Positions 1-8,100 of a stretch of DNA of 12,481 nt are shown in pieces; position 1 is the stretch's first letter, and each line of letters opens with the position of its first letter. Where the stretch lies: NCBI GenBank assembly GCA_900128585.1, contig LT642684.1:1-12481 (forward strand), written 5' to 3'. Below the pieces are notes generated by a model that worked only from the letters and a program-made list of their open reading frames with translations, did not search any database and was not told the origin of the DNA. This DNA comes from Stramenopiles sp. TOSAG23-3 (taxonomy: Eukaryota; Sar). Both the position numbers and the translations under genes were made by a program.

Positions 1-80
1 AACAGATAAATAGTGTTAGTGTCAGGGTTTCATCAATCGAAACAGATAAATAGTGTTAGTGTCAGGGTTTCATCAATCGG
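1..80. repeat. 40-bp tandem duplication at the left edge
   Basis: Positions 1-40 and 41-80 are the same 40-bp unit, beginning aacagataaatag and ending catcaatcg; they differ only in the last base (a versus g). The array may extend upstream of the window. No coding potential is visible. It is a recent duplication or the end of a minisatellite. Confidence 0.95.
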
Positions 81-585
81 ATTCAAATATTTTAAGGGAG
101 GGTTTATAAGTACGTTCATTTGTATATGATGTGTAACTTAGATAGGGTAGGAGTAAGGAAAGAGTGAAAGACTAATTTCTAACTTCGAATTGAAAATAAA
201 AATATTTTTTTTTTACCGATGTAAAGATCCCGCCAACTTATATTAGATGCTATGTAATGTATAATAAATAATAATAAAAATGTACAATGATCGAAAAGTT
301 TAAACTTTTGGAAATCCGGTAAATTTGAATAGAAAGGTTTGTATAAAGTTATGTACATGAATAGGGTTATGATTTAATATAGGAAATGTATGAAGATACT
401 AAGTACTTGAACTTAATTGAATGCTTCGATTCTTCAAAAGTAAATTAAATTTTTATTTGTTTTTTAGTTCTCTCGTTCTCTCCTCATCTCATTGATAATC
501 AAGTAAGAAGTAAGAAGTAAAGAAAGGAAGGGTCATGTAATATTTAAGAAATTTACTTACGTTTATATTACGTATGAATTTCATT
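81..585. other. AT-rich gene-free stretch upstream of gene 1
   Basis: I see no gene, tRNA or mobile element here. The DNA is AT-rich with stop codons in every frame. It holds a perfect 16-bp palindrome (aaaagtttaaactttt, 294-309), an ATA/ATAA-rich patch near 259-280, and three head-to-tail copies of a 7-bp unit (aagtaag, aagtaag, aagtaaa) at 501-521. It probably contains distal promoter sequence of the ankyrin gene at 709. Confidence 0.6.
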
Positions 586-618
586 TTACGGTCAACCTAC
601 CATCATATTACGGTCAAC
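586..618 (+). promoter_or_regulatory. Paired 11-bp direct repeat upstream of gene 1
   Basis: The 11-mer ttacggtcaac occurs at 586-596 and again at 608-618, 22 bp start to start, which is about two helical turns. The pair ends about 90 bp before the ATG of gene 1. Same-orientation repeats at this spacing are typical of binding sites for a transcription factor dimer. The factor is unknown and the role is inferred from position and repetition only. Confidence 0.45.
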
Positions 619-639
619 GTGGAAACGAACGAAGTGCAT

Positions 640-651
640 ACGTACGTACGT
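640..651. promoter_or_regulatory. 12-bp alternating palindrome upstream of gene 1
   Basis: acgtacgtacgt is a perfect palindrome made of repeated ACGT cores. It is flanked on both sides by tgcat-type sequence and lies 57 bp before the gene 1 start. ACGT is the core of bZIP and bHLH sites in many eukaryotes, so this could be a binding site, but it could also be a chance short tandem repeat. Confidence 0.35.
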
Positions 652-708
652 GCATACTAACATAAATACAGAACGAGAGAACGTTAAACGTTAGCAAACG
701 AGAGTACG

Positions 709-1596
709 ATGGCAGTCAGAAACAGTGAGAGTAGTCGGGTGGTGGTCTCGGACAGTTCGGAGGAGAACCACCGGGCGTGGGATTATGGGTTGCATAATAT
801 GTGTTTGATACAGGCCGTGCGAACGGGGGCAATGGAAGATTGCGTAGCAGCGTTGGAAGAGAACGCGATTCTTGAATGGTTGACGCCAGGGTATTATAAA
901 ATTTTGGGAGAAACGGATGATAGTGATTTGGACGAAACCGAGGCAGAGCATCAGCAGAGGACGCTGATGCTTTCGGAAGGGTTCCCAGGGTACGAGCGAG
1001 ACTACATGGCCTCGAACGGGAACACCGCGCTGCACATTGCCGCGCGCCAAGGGAACAAGAGAATGATGAGCCTCTTGCTGAAACATAAGTGGGGTGTAAA
1101 TGTGAAGAATGGTAGGAACCAAAGCCCCATGGAACTGGCCGAGCTTGTGTTTCAGGACGAGAGTGCGGACTACCTACGGGCGCACTTGCGCCGAAAGCGC
1201 CTCTCTCGGTGTTTATTCAAGGTGGCCGTGCAGCTTCGACGTGGGTTGAACAGGGTCCGTGCGAAGCGTGCGGCAGCTGCTGCACAAAAGGACACGGCGT
1301 TGAAACGAAAGCGGGTCAACACGTCGACCAAACGTGGGAAGCAACAAAAGCGAGCAAAGTATGTCAATATCAAGAGCGAGGTGTGCACCAGCGGTCGTAG
1401 GAAATCGCTGCGGTTGAAAACGCCTCCGAGCGAGTACTCGAAACTTCGCAACCCAACAAAAAACAAGAAAAGAAACAACTGTCAACCACAGGCAACGTCG
1501 AAAAATCAGAGGATGAAGGCCAACAGTGAAAATATAACTCCCGTAGACACAGAAGGACGAAGGCGCAGCTCGAGGCTGAAGGCTTTAAATTTTTAA
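709..1596 (+). CDS. Small ankyrin-repeat protein with a basic, probably nuclear, C-terminal tail
   Basis: This is a predicted 295-residue protein encoded without introns. The ATG at 709 has A at -3 and G at +4. Residues 103-145 match ankyrin repeats: NTALHIAARQGN (105-116), a LLLKHKWGVNVKNG turn, then a partial second repeat NQSPMELA. Residues 33-58 (LIQAVRTGAMEDCVAALEEN...) look like a degenerate earlier repeat. Residues 66-80 are acidic. From about 158 the chain is strongly basic, with NLS-like clusters (LKRKRV at 198-203, KRGKQQKRAK at 208-217) and IKSE (221-224), which fits a SUMO consensus. GRRKSLRLK (229-237) recurs as GRRRSSRLK (283-291). Ankyrin repeats bind proteins, and a basic tail with RRxS motifs suggests chromatin or nucleic-acid association. 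That role is inference. It converges with the fusion gene at 1877. I do not recognise a named orthologue. Confidence 0.82.
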   Translation: MAVRNSESSRVVVSDSSEENHRAWDYGLHNMCLIQAVRTGAMEDCVAALEENAILEWLTPGYYKILGETDDSDLDETEAEHQQRTLMLSEGFPGYERDYMASNGNTALHIAARQGNKRMMSLLLKHKWGVNVKNGRNQSPMELAELVFQDESADYLRAHLRRKRLSRCLFKVAVQLRRGLNRVRAKRAAAAAQKDTALKRKRVNTSTKRGKQQKRAKYVNIKSEVCTSGRRKSLRLKTPPSEYSKLRNPTKNKKRNNCQPQATSKNQRMKANSENITPVDTEGRRRSSRLKALNF

Positions 1597-1876
1597 AAAA
1601 GGTTTTTAGCTGTTACCCTTCGAGAGCACCACCAAAAATATTGTCGAATTTTCTCCTCTCCAAAAGCACAGTATTGCACTTCTTTACGTGGGGGGGAGGG
1701 TGCGCGCGCTGTATAGACAAATTACCAATATAATCATACATAAACAGATTTTAATAAGAAAAGTAACAAGATATATGAATTTGTTTTTTAATAAGAATAG
1801 CTGTTCAATTTTTATAGTTTTTTCACATTTTTGTTTTTTCATGCGTCGTGTATTTCGTCTCTTCTTCTCTGAAAGC
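1597..1876. other. Convergent intergenic region with a G-rich patch
   Basis: This gap contains the 3' ends of two convergent genes. A G-run (1690-1696), then GGG (1698-1700), then alternating tgcgcgcgc (1701-1709) forms the only GC-rich island. The 12-mer ttttaataagaa is repeated at 1749-1760 and 1786-1797. I find no exact AATAAA downstream of gene 1. I see no gene here. Confidence 0.6.
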
Positions 1877-4624
1877 TTACACCTTCTTCAACGCGCCCTT
1901 GTCGATGGTTTGCAGGGCGGGGCGCATGATGTCCTGAAGGCGCTTTACCCACTCGGCACGTTCGGCCTTGCCTTCTCTCAATGCTTTCCTCAGATTCTTT
2001 AAATCTTTCTTTTTAAACACACGAAACCATTTCCGAAGGACGTCCATTGCGTCGACAAGTTCCACCAAGTCCTTCGTTTCCCAAGCATCGGTCGTGTCTT
2101 TCACGCTGGCCAGGAGTGCCTGGTCTCTTCGGTAGATCTCGGCGTCCCACGGTCCGGTAGGGGCGTGGTACCCGGACCGAATTGTATCGTCCTGCGAGGC
2201 TGGCAGCCCGTCTTTGTCGTCTGTCTTCTTCGTAATCTCACACTCTCCACAATCTTTCAAATACATAAGGTCAATTTGGAACGGCTTGCATGGAACCTGG
2301 GGCTTTCCAATGTCAGCGTTGACAATATTGTGTAGCTCACATACCCAGGTTGACAGCGCCTGCCTAGATTCTACTCGGGGCGGGCCAAGCGAAGGCTCGC
2401 GCAACTGCTGCTGCAAGTGCTTTCGGCAAAGTTTACAAGGGTACAGTTGCCCAAACGCCGCAATCAGATTGGTCATGGCGATCTTGTCGTCTTCGCCAGG
2501 GTGCTCCGGGTACTTTGCCGCAAAGCTGTGGAGGACAAACCAGGCCCGGCGACCAATGAATTCGCGCCAAGACCCCCCTTTGCTTCCGTAATCCTCGTAG
2601 AACTTTTTCTCCCGCACTTTCTTGTTCCCGTCTTTGCCTATTTCCACGATGCTCTCTCGGTCGAAGAGGCCCATCTCGCTGCCATGAGCATGGACGAACC
2701 TGTCCGTTAGATCCTCGTTTGGCTCCACGCTTATTGGACCTCCCGGGTGGTTGGGAATAAAATCCGTCAAGTCAAACGTTCGACCGTTCACCGTGACAAT
2801 CTTTCGGTCTTCTTGTCCGCCCGCCTTGGCCTGCCCCGGGAGTGCGCCGGTTCCCTCGCCCTCAAAAATCACGTGGGCGACCCCTTTCGCTGAGAACGAC
2901 CCCGTCCCTGTTGTACGCGCTGACAACGACTCTACCGACGACCTTGCCGCCGCCAACCCAAAAACGACACAATCCAGCAGCGAGCTGCCCCCCAAGCGAT
3001 TGATACCATGAACCCCTCCCATAATCTCCCCGGACGCGTACAGCCCCCTGATGGGCGCGTCGGTTTTTGCGTTCAGCACACGGGCTTCCGGGTCGACGCC
3101 AAGCCCCCCCATTGTGTAGTGAAGCACCGGCTCGATAACGCCAACATGGTACTCACCCAGTAACGGAAGCTTTGTGTGCGTGCGCCGGAACGGCGAGTAC
3201 GAATTGTTCAACGTAGTATTCAAGAATGTGTCCCGCACCGCCCTACGAAGAGGGGGGGATCCGCCGCTGTGAAGGCGGTCCATGATAAACTGAGTGATGC
3301 CTTCGTACCCATTCACGGGGTGAAGGAGGCCTTTGCCCGTGTAAATGTTTATGTGTGCTTCAATCTTTGGGGCGGCATGAGGGGGGACGGCAATTATAAA
3401 CTTGTCTCCTGGCCGCGACCGCATTGCTTCTACCACCGTTTTTCGCGTCTCCAGCTCATCAATGAAGCGGTGACCATCACGGTCGAGGATGACACCCCCC
3501 GCGCCCCTCACAATCTCTGCACACAATACGAGCGAACGGTCCTTTCCCTCATCGGCAAAACCCTTTGGCGCGTCACTAAACCCAGTAGGGTGGACTTGGA
3601 CCAAGTCCAAATCGACAATTTTCGCACCCAGCGACCTCCCTAACTTAACGCCGTCCCCAGTTGCAAATTTACCGTTAGTGGAGGACAAAGTTTGTAAGTG
3701 GGGAGAAACTTCATTTAGCAGCGACCCCGGCCCCTTGTCGTTTGCATAACCGCCAGTCGCAAGAATGACTCCGGGGGTTTTCACAAGAACGGTTTCGCCG
3801 GTACGTTCACGCTGCAACGTAAGCCCCCAGCCTCCCGTAGCGCTCTTGTCGCACACGGTTTCACCATTTGCCAGAGTCTCACAAAGACCGTCCTCCCCAG
3901 AGGCACCGTCAACTACCCTACCGTTGTTGTCCAATCGCTGCAATTTAATCAAACGGGACCCTTTCAAGACCACCAGCCCGCCGTCCCCCTCGTACTTCAT
4001 CACCGCCTTTTCCAATCCTGATATGAAGGCGGCACCTGCTAGTCCTGCCGTAGGCCTGTGCGTGCGCGCGAAACTATGCCCCCCTAACTGCCCCACCTCG
4101 TCCAAAGGAACATTGGAACGACTCGCAATCCATTCGACTGCTTCTTTCGAACCGTCAACCATTCGTCGAACCAGTTTCGACGTGAACGTACCGTCCTGTC
4201 GTTGAGAACTCTTTATGGTATCGTCATAAAAGCGATCCGGCGAATCTTCGATTTCAAGCGTTCCCTGCCTTTCAGTTTTGCAGCCATTGATACCGGATGA
4301 AGCATAAGCCGAATTTCCGCCCATAAACTGCCGTTTCTCGATTAAAATGACTTTGTGCCCTTCTTCCAGCAGGCGAAGCGATGCGGTCAAACCAGATAGC
4401 CCACCCCCGACGACAGCGATAGCGTTTGTAATTGGGCTTTTCGACGCCTTCGATGCTTCGTTCACTTTGTGCGTTTCAATTTGTTCCTGTACATCTTTCA
4501 ATTGGTTCAAAAGGTCCACGTGCAAGGCAGAGAGTTCCTCCAACGACGAGGCAGCACTATGGACAGTGGTAGCCAGAAAGAGGAGAAGGGCGACGCAAAA
4601 TAACCACCTGGCCGCCGCTCGCAT
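1877..4624 (-). CDS. Secreted/ER fumarate reductase - cytochrome b5 - Erv/ALR sulfhydryl oxidase fusion
   Basis: This predicted 915-residue protein is one exon. Residues 1-24 are an ER-type signal peptide (basic start, VALLLFLATTV core, VHSA). Residues 65-565 are an Osm1/Frd1-like FAD fumarate reductase with GGGLSG (73-78), E96, GGNSAYASSGING (102-114), QVHPTGF (343-349), E370/R373, R394 (proposed proton-donor Arg), H502 in HYTMGG and R543. Assignments are by motif spacing to Shewanella flavocytochrome c3. Residues 605-665 are cytochrome b5-like: H626 in HPGG, and H647 (or H645) as second heme ligand. Residues 686-795 are an Erv/ALR oxidase: GRRAWFVLHS, active-site C730-K-L-C733, W760VCELHNIVN and structural C762-x16-C779, then CGEC (792-795) as a candidate shuttle disulfide. 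The last 115 residues are helical, charged and unrecognised. I see no NAD(P)H domain or ER-retention signal. Inferred role: passing electrons from thiols to fumarate. Domains are sure; the relay is inference. Confidence 0.95.
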   Translation of the reverse strand: MRAAARWLFCVALLLFLATTVHSAASSLEELSALHVDLLNQLKDVQEQIETHKVNEASKASKSPITNAIAVVGGGLSGLTASLRLLEEGHKVILIEKRQFMGGNSAYASSGINGCKTERQGTLEIEDSPDRFYDDTIKSSQRQDGTFTSKLVRRMVDGSKEAVEWIASRSNVPLDEVGQLGGHSFARTHRPTAGLAGAAFISGLEKAVMKYEGDGGLVVLKGSRLIKLQRLDNNGRVVDGASGEDGLCETLANGETVCDKSATGGWGLTLQRERTGETVLVKTPGVILATGGYANDKGPGSLLNEVSPHLQTLSSTNGKFATGDGVKLGRSLGAKIVDLDLVQVHPTGFSDAPKGFADEGKDRSLVLCAEIVRGAGGVILDRDGHRFIDELETRKTVVEAMRSRPGDKFIIAVPPHAAPKIEAHINIYTGKGLLHPVNGYEGITQFIMDRLHSGGSPPLRRAVRDTFLNTTLNNSYSPFRRTHTKLPLLGEYHVGVIEPVLHYTMGGLGVDPEARVLNAKTDAPIRGLYASGEIMGGVHGINRLGGSSLLDCVVFGLAAARSSVESLSARTTGTGSFSAKGVAHVIFEGEGTGALPGQAKAGGQEDRKIVTVNGRTFDLTDFIPNHPGGPISVEPNEDLTDRFVHAHGSEMGLFDRESIVEIGKDGNKKVREKKFYEDYGSKGGSWREFIGRRAWFVLHSFAAKYPEHPGEDDKIAMTNLIAAFGQLYPCKLCRKHLQQQLREPSLGPPRVESRQALSTWVCELHNIVNADIGKPQVPCKPFQIDLMYLKDCGECEITKKTDDKDGLPASQDDTIRSGYHAPTGPWDAEIYRRDQALLASVKDTTDAWETKDLVELVDAMDVLRKWFRVFKKKDLKNLRKALREGKAERAEWVKRLQDIMRPALQTIDKGALKKV

Positions 4625-5133
4625 TTTACAAAATTAAGTCAATACCAAGATTGAAAAACCAATGCCTGCAATAAATTGTTTGAAAGAAGGTGGTTGGAAT
4701 TTCTTTGACCTGAACTTCCGTTTTCGATTAATATATGCATTTGAAAAAAATTCGCAGCCCCCCCCGTCCTTTTCCCCACACCCTATTTTTCTCGCTTTTT
4801 TTTCTCTATTCTTCTTCTTTTTCTTTGTTGTTGTTATTACTTATTATTATTATTCAATTCGATAATAACATTTCTATAGTTTACATATTCGATGACTATG
4901 TTTATTGATAGATTTAATATATAATTATCATATATCTTTTATTGTATATGACGTTTTAGTTAGAACACGTGGCAAAAAAAATAATAATAATAAGTTTTTG
5001 AATGAGAAACTACCATCAAGGAAAGTTGTAGTAAGTTGTGTGTTTATATATATTATAGAAAACGATTGACAGATTATTTGATCTGTTTATTTCTTTCCCT
5101 TGTCTTTTTTTTTCAACGCATGCATATGTGTCA
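4625..5133. other. Intergenic region: promoter of the fusion gene and 3' end of the HEAT gene
   Basis: Both flanking genes are on the minus strand, so the low-coordinate side should hold the promoter of the fusion gene. A TATA-like run (tatatta on the minus strand, about 4729-4735) lies about 105 bp upstream of its ATG. The rest is AT-rich with C/T tracts (4759-4830), (TTA)n near 4838-4853 and (ATA)n near 4979-4991. I see no RNA gene and no convincing ORF. Confidence 0.55.
5069..5091 (-). terminator. Candidate polyadenylation signal of the HEAT-repeat gene
   Basis: On the minus strand AATAAA lies at 5091-5086, about 43 nt after the TGA stop at 5136-5134. It directly abuts a small hairpin (acagat 5069-5074, atctgt 5081-5086, 6-nt loop). 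Position and hexamer fit a cleavage/polyadenylation signal, though AT-rich DNA yields such hexamers by chance. Confidence 0.45.
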
Positions 5134-8100
5134 TCATAGTGCATTCTTTAACATGGCACGCAATTCTTTGGCCGAGACCCTTGGTCGGCTTAGTTCGAAC
5201 TTGGCACTGGTACCACCTTTCGGTTCATCGGCATTGTCTCGTGCCCTGGCTGGGCTGAAATTGCCATACCCCGCTCGTTGCGGCGAGTAATCTGCGGGGG
5301 TCACCGCGATACCCCAGTCGTGGTCGTGTATGATGTTGTCATGCCTGTCATAGTCGTGTTCGAATCCGTCGTACGCATCGTCGTATGCCGACGAGTCGTC
5401 ATAGTACTCATCGTACTCATCCGTGGCTTCATCCGCCCATTGGTCTCGCACGTAATTAACACGTTTCGTTCTGCTGCTGGCTGTCGGGCGGCGCTTTCGC
5501 GTTGGGGGTTTCCTTAGGTCCACGTATTCGTCTTCGGAAGGGTCGTCGGATGCCGTGGATTCGTCGTCGAACACAAAGCCATCAGCAGACGAGGATTCGT
5601 ACCGCACCTCTTCTTCTTCCTGCACATATTCGTCGGTAAACCGTTCCGCCGCCAATGCTTTCGCAACCGCTGGCGCAGACCGTGGGCGTTTTCCTTTCGC
5701 CGGGGACGGGGCCACGGGCTCGATCTCCATTGGCTGATCTTGAAGTTCGCTGCCATCGCTGCTTCCTTCCTCCAGCTCCTCTTCTGAGGACACGATCGCT
5801 GTATCCGCTTCTCCAAGAGATGCCATTGAAAATGGGTTCAACGCCAGCGCGGCTTGCTTCTCAAACGACCCATCGCCTTCTTCGACAACCACTCCAGCGG
5901 CGCCAAGTTCTGCATCTACGCCCACCTCTTCGTCCAGAAGCTGCTCGTCCTCATCGTCGCCCTCCATGTCTTCGTCCCCTGCAAGAAAAGAGTCCAAGAA
6001 GGCCTGTTCGGGGGGCGCGGGGACAACGGCAACAGAAGATTCAAACACGCCCTGAATAACTGGTCGGTCCGCAAATGCCGGCGCGGTGCCAGCGCCCCGA
6101 ACGAATTCTTCGAGGCTCTGTAGTTCCGCGAAGGCTTTCTCGTGGTCTTCCCACAGCCCCTTGAAATGCGCCGCTGGGTACACCGTCGTATTGGTTTCTT
6201 GCTTGCTGTCCACAAGCGTCTCGAACGGGTTCAAGACGTTTTCTTTCGGTACGGGGCCTCTTGCGTTGTATGCCTTAACTGCAGACTGCACTGCCGGGTG
6301 CCAATCATTTTCGCACATGTCGACAAAGTGACCGGCGTCAAAACCGTGTCGGTTCTTCAGGCAGCAAAGAATGTTGATGGCTGTTAAACGGCATTCCCAA
6401 TCGTCGTCAAACAGCTTCGGCAACACCGCCTTGGCTTTCTGCAGGAAGGTAGCGACAATGCTGTCGTCGTTGCAGATCAGCTCTGTCGTCTGCCCCAGCA
6501 CCCACAGCGAGACACTCCTCAGATTCTTCCACGGCGTTTTCACCACGCTCGCTACCCTTTCCCAAAGCTCAATTTTGTAACCAGGGTCGATGCCATTTCG
6601 CGAAACGAATTTGTGAACCAAGAACACGCATCGCAACCGAAGGGAGGGCGACCCCGTCCCGTCTTCTTCGCGCGCCCCGCGGCCTTCCTTCAGCGCATCC
6701 AGGAGAAAATCAAGCAAATGCTTGCTCAGGATATTTTTCTTGACTCCAGCATGGTTCGTTCGGAACATGACCGTGCTGAGGACGTCCATTATATGGAATG
6801 CTAAGATTTGCACGTCGCTCCTAGGGTGGTCAAGAAGGGACGTGCAGAACGCCGTGATCCGAGGCAAGCTTTGCCAGAGGCTACCCACGCACTCCCGCAA
6901 TCGCGCGGGACTTGATGGTTGGTCGCGTATAGACAGAAGCAACAGCAGCAAGAAAAAAAGGCGTTGCTCTGTGCGGTCCCCTTGCGCAAGCAGAGACGTC
7001 GATTCAAAGGCTCTGTCCCCACTGCTACCTTGCCGCGAAGTTGGCAACGACGGCATGCTGGTGCAGTACTCTACCACGAAGGCAAAGCACTCGAACATTT
7101 TGATGCCTTGCAAAGCTTCGGGCGCCACCTGCTGCGCAGGGATTTCCTCTCCTGCAACACGCTTTGTAACAAGGTCGGCCAACCGTTCCTTTTCGTACTC
7201 GACGAGGTCGGACACAAGCAAATGCTTTCGGTGTCGCTCCATGCCTTGGGCAACACCGCACGAAAGCACGTCCACAAAGTAGCCGACCGTGTGCAGGTAC
7301 GACTTGCTTCGAACGGTGTACTTGTCCAGCAAAGCGGTCAAGATAACTTTTGTCATCTCCACCGTCAGGCTTTCGGCCGTAAAGTGAATGATCGCCTTGA
7401 GCACATGAAAGGTGTCGTCTTTTACACTGTGTGGTACCCACTTCGCAAAGATTGGGAGAAACATAAGGAAGAACTTCTGCATCGTGGTGGCCTCGTCGAA
7501 GCTCAGGTCTTGGTCCATGTTCGCGAATTGCTTCGGGGTTGGGTCGAGAGAGTCTGGGACCCGGCCGAGGGTCTCATTTATGTTGATGATGTCGGGCGTC
7601 AGCAGGGTCCTCAGCACCCCCAGCAGTGCGGTGGAGGGGGCGCGGAATTTGCTTTGCAAGTACGCCCATTTCAGAAGCGGCAACGCCAGCAGGTTTAGCG
7701 ACGGCGCCAACTCGTCCGGGATGGCCCTGGCGACGCTTACCAGGCAGCCCCAAAGCGTCTGGAACGCTACCAAGCCGGTGGTGCTGTTCCCGCGCGCATC
7801 ATGGGGCGGCACAGTGATGAGGTCTTGGGAAAAACAATGCTTCTGTATCCGTTTTACCAACAATGGGATTAGTTTCAGCAGAGAGTCTCGCAATTGGGGC
7901 ACCTGCGCTCGGACGACCGACGGGGACAGCGTGGCCACGGCAGTGGCAAGGGTATCGGTGGAGTGGGCGACGAAGAGCACGGCATCTTGCATTCGTTTCG
8001 TCAGGTTACTCGTCCCACGCCGGGCCGACCGTGGTCGGATCCGGTTGACGTTCATAAACTCGTCTGCGCACCAACTGAGAATTGCGCCGGCTTCCTCTGG

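Noticed and set aside
1688-1709. G-quadruplex terminator between convergent genes
   Set aside because: Only one long and one short G-run are present; four runs are not available in a short span.
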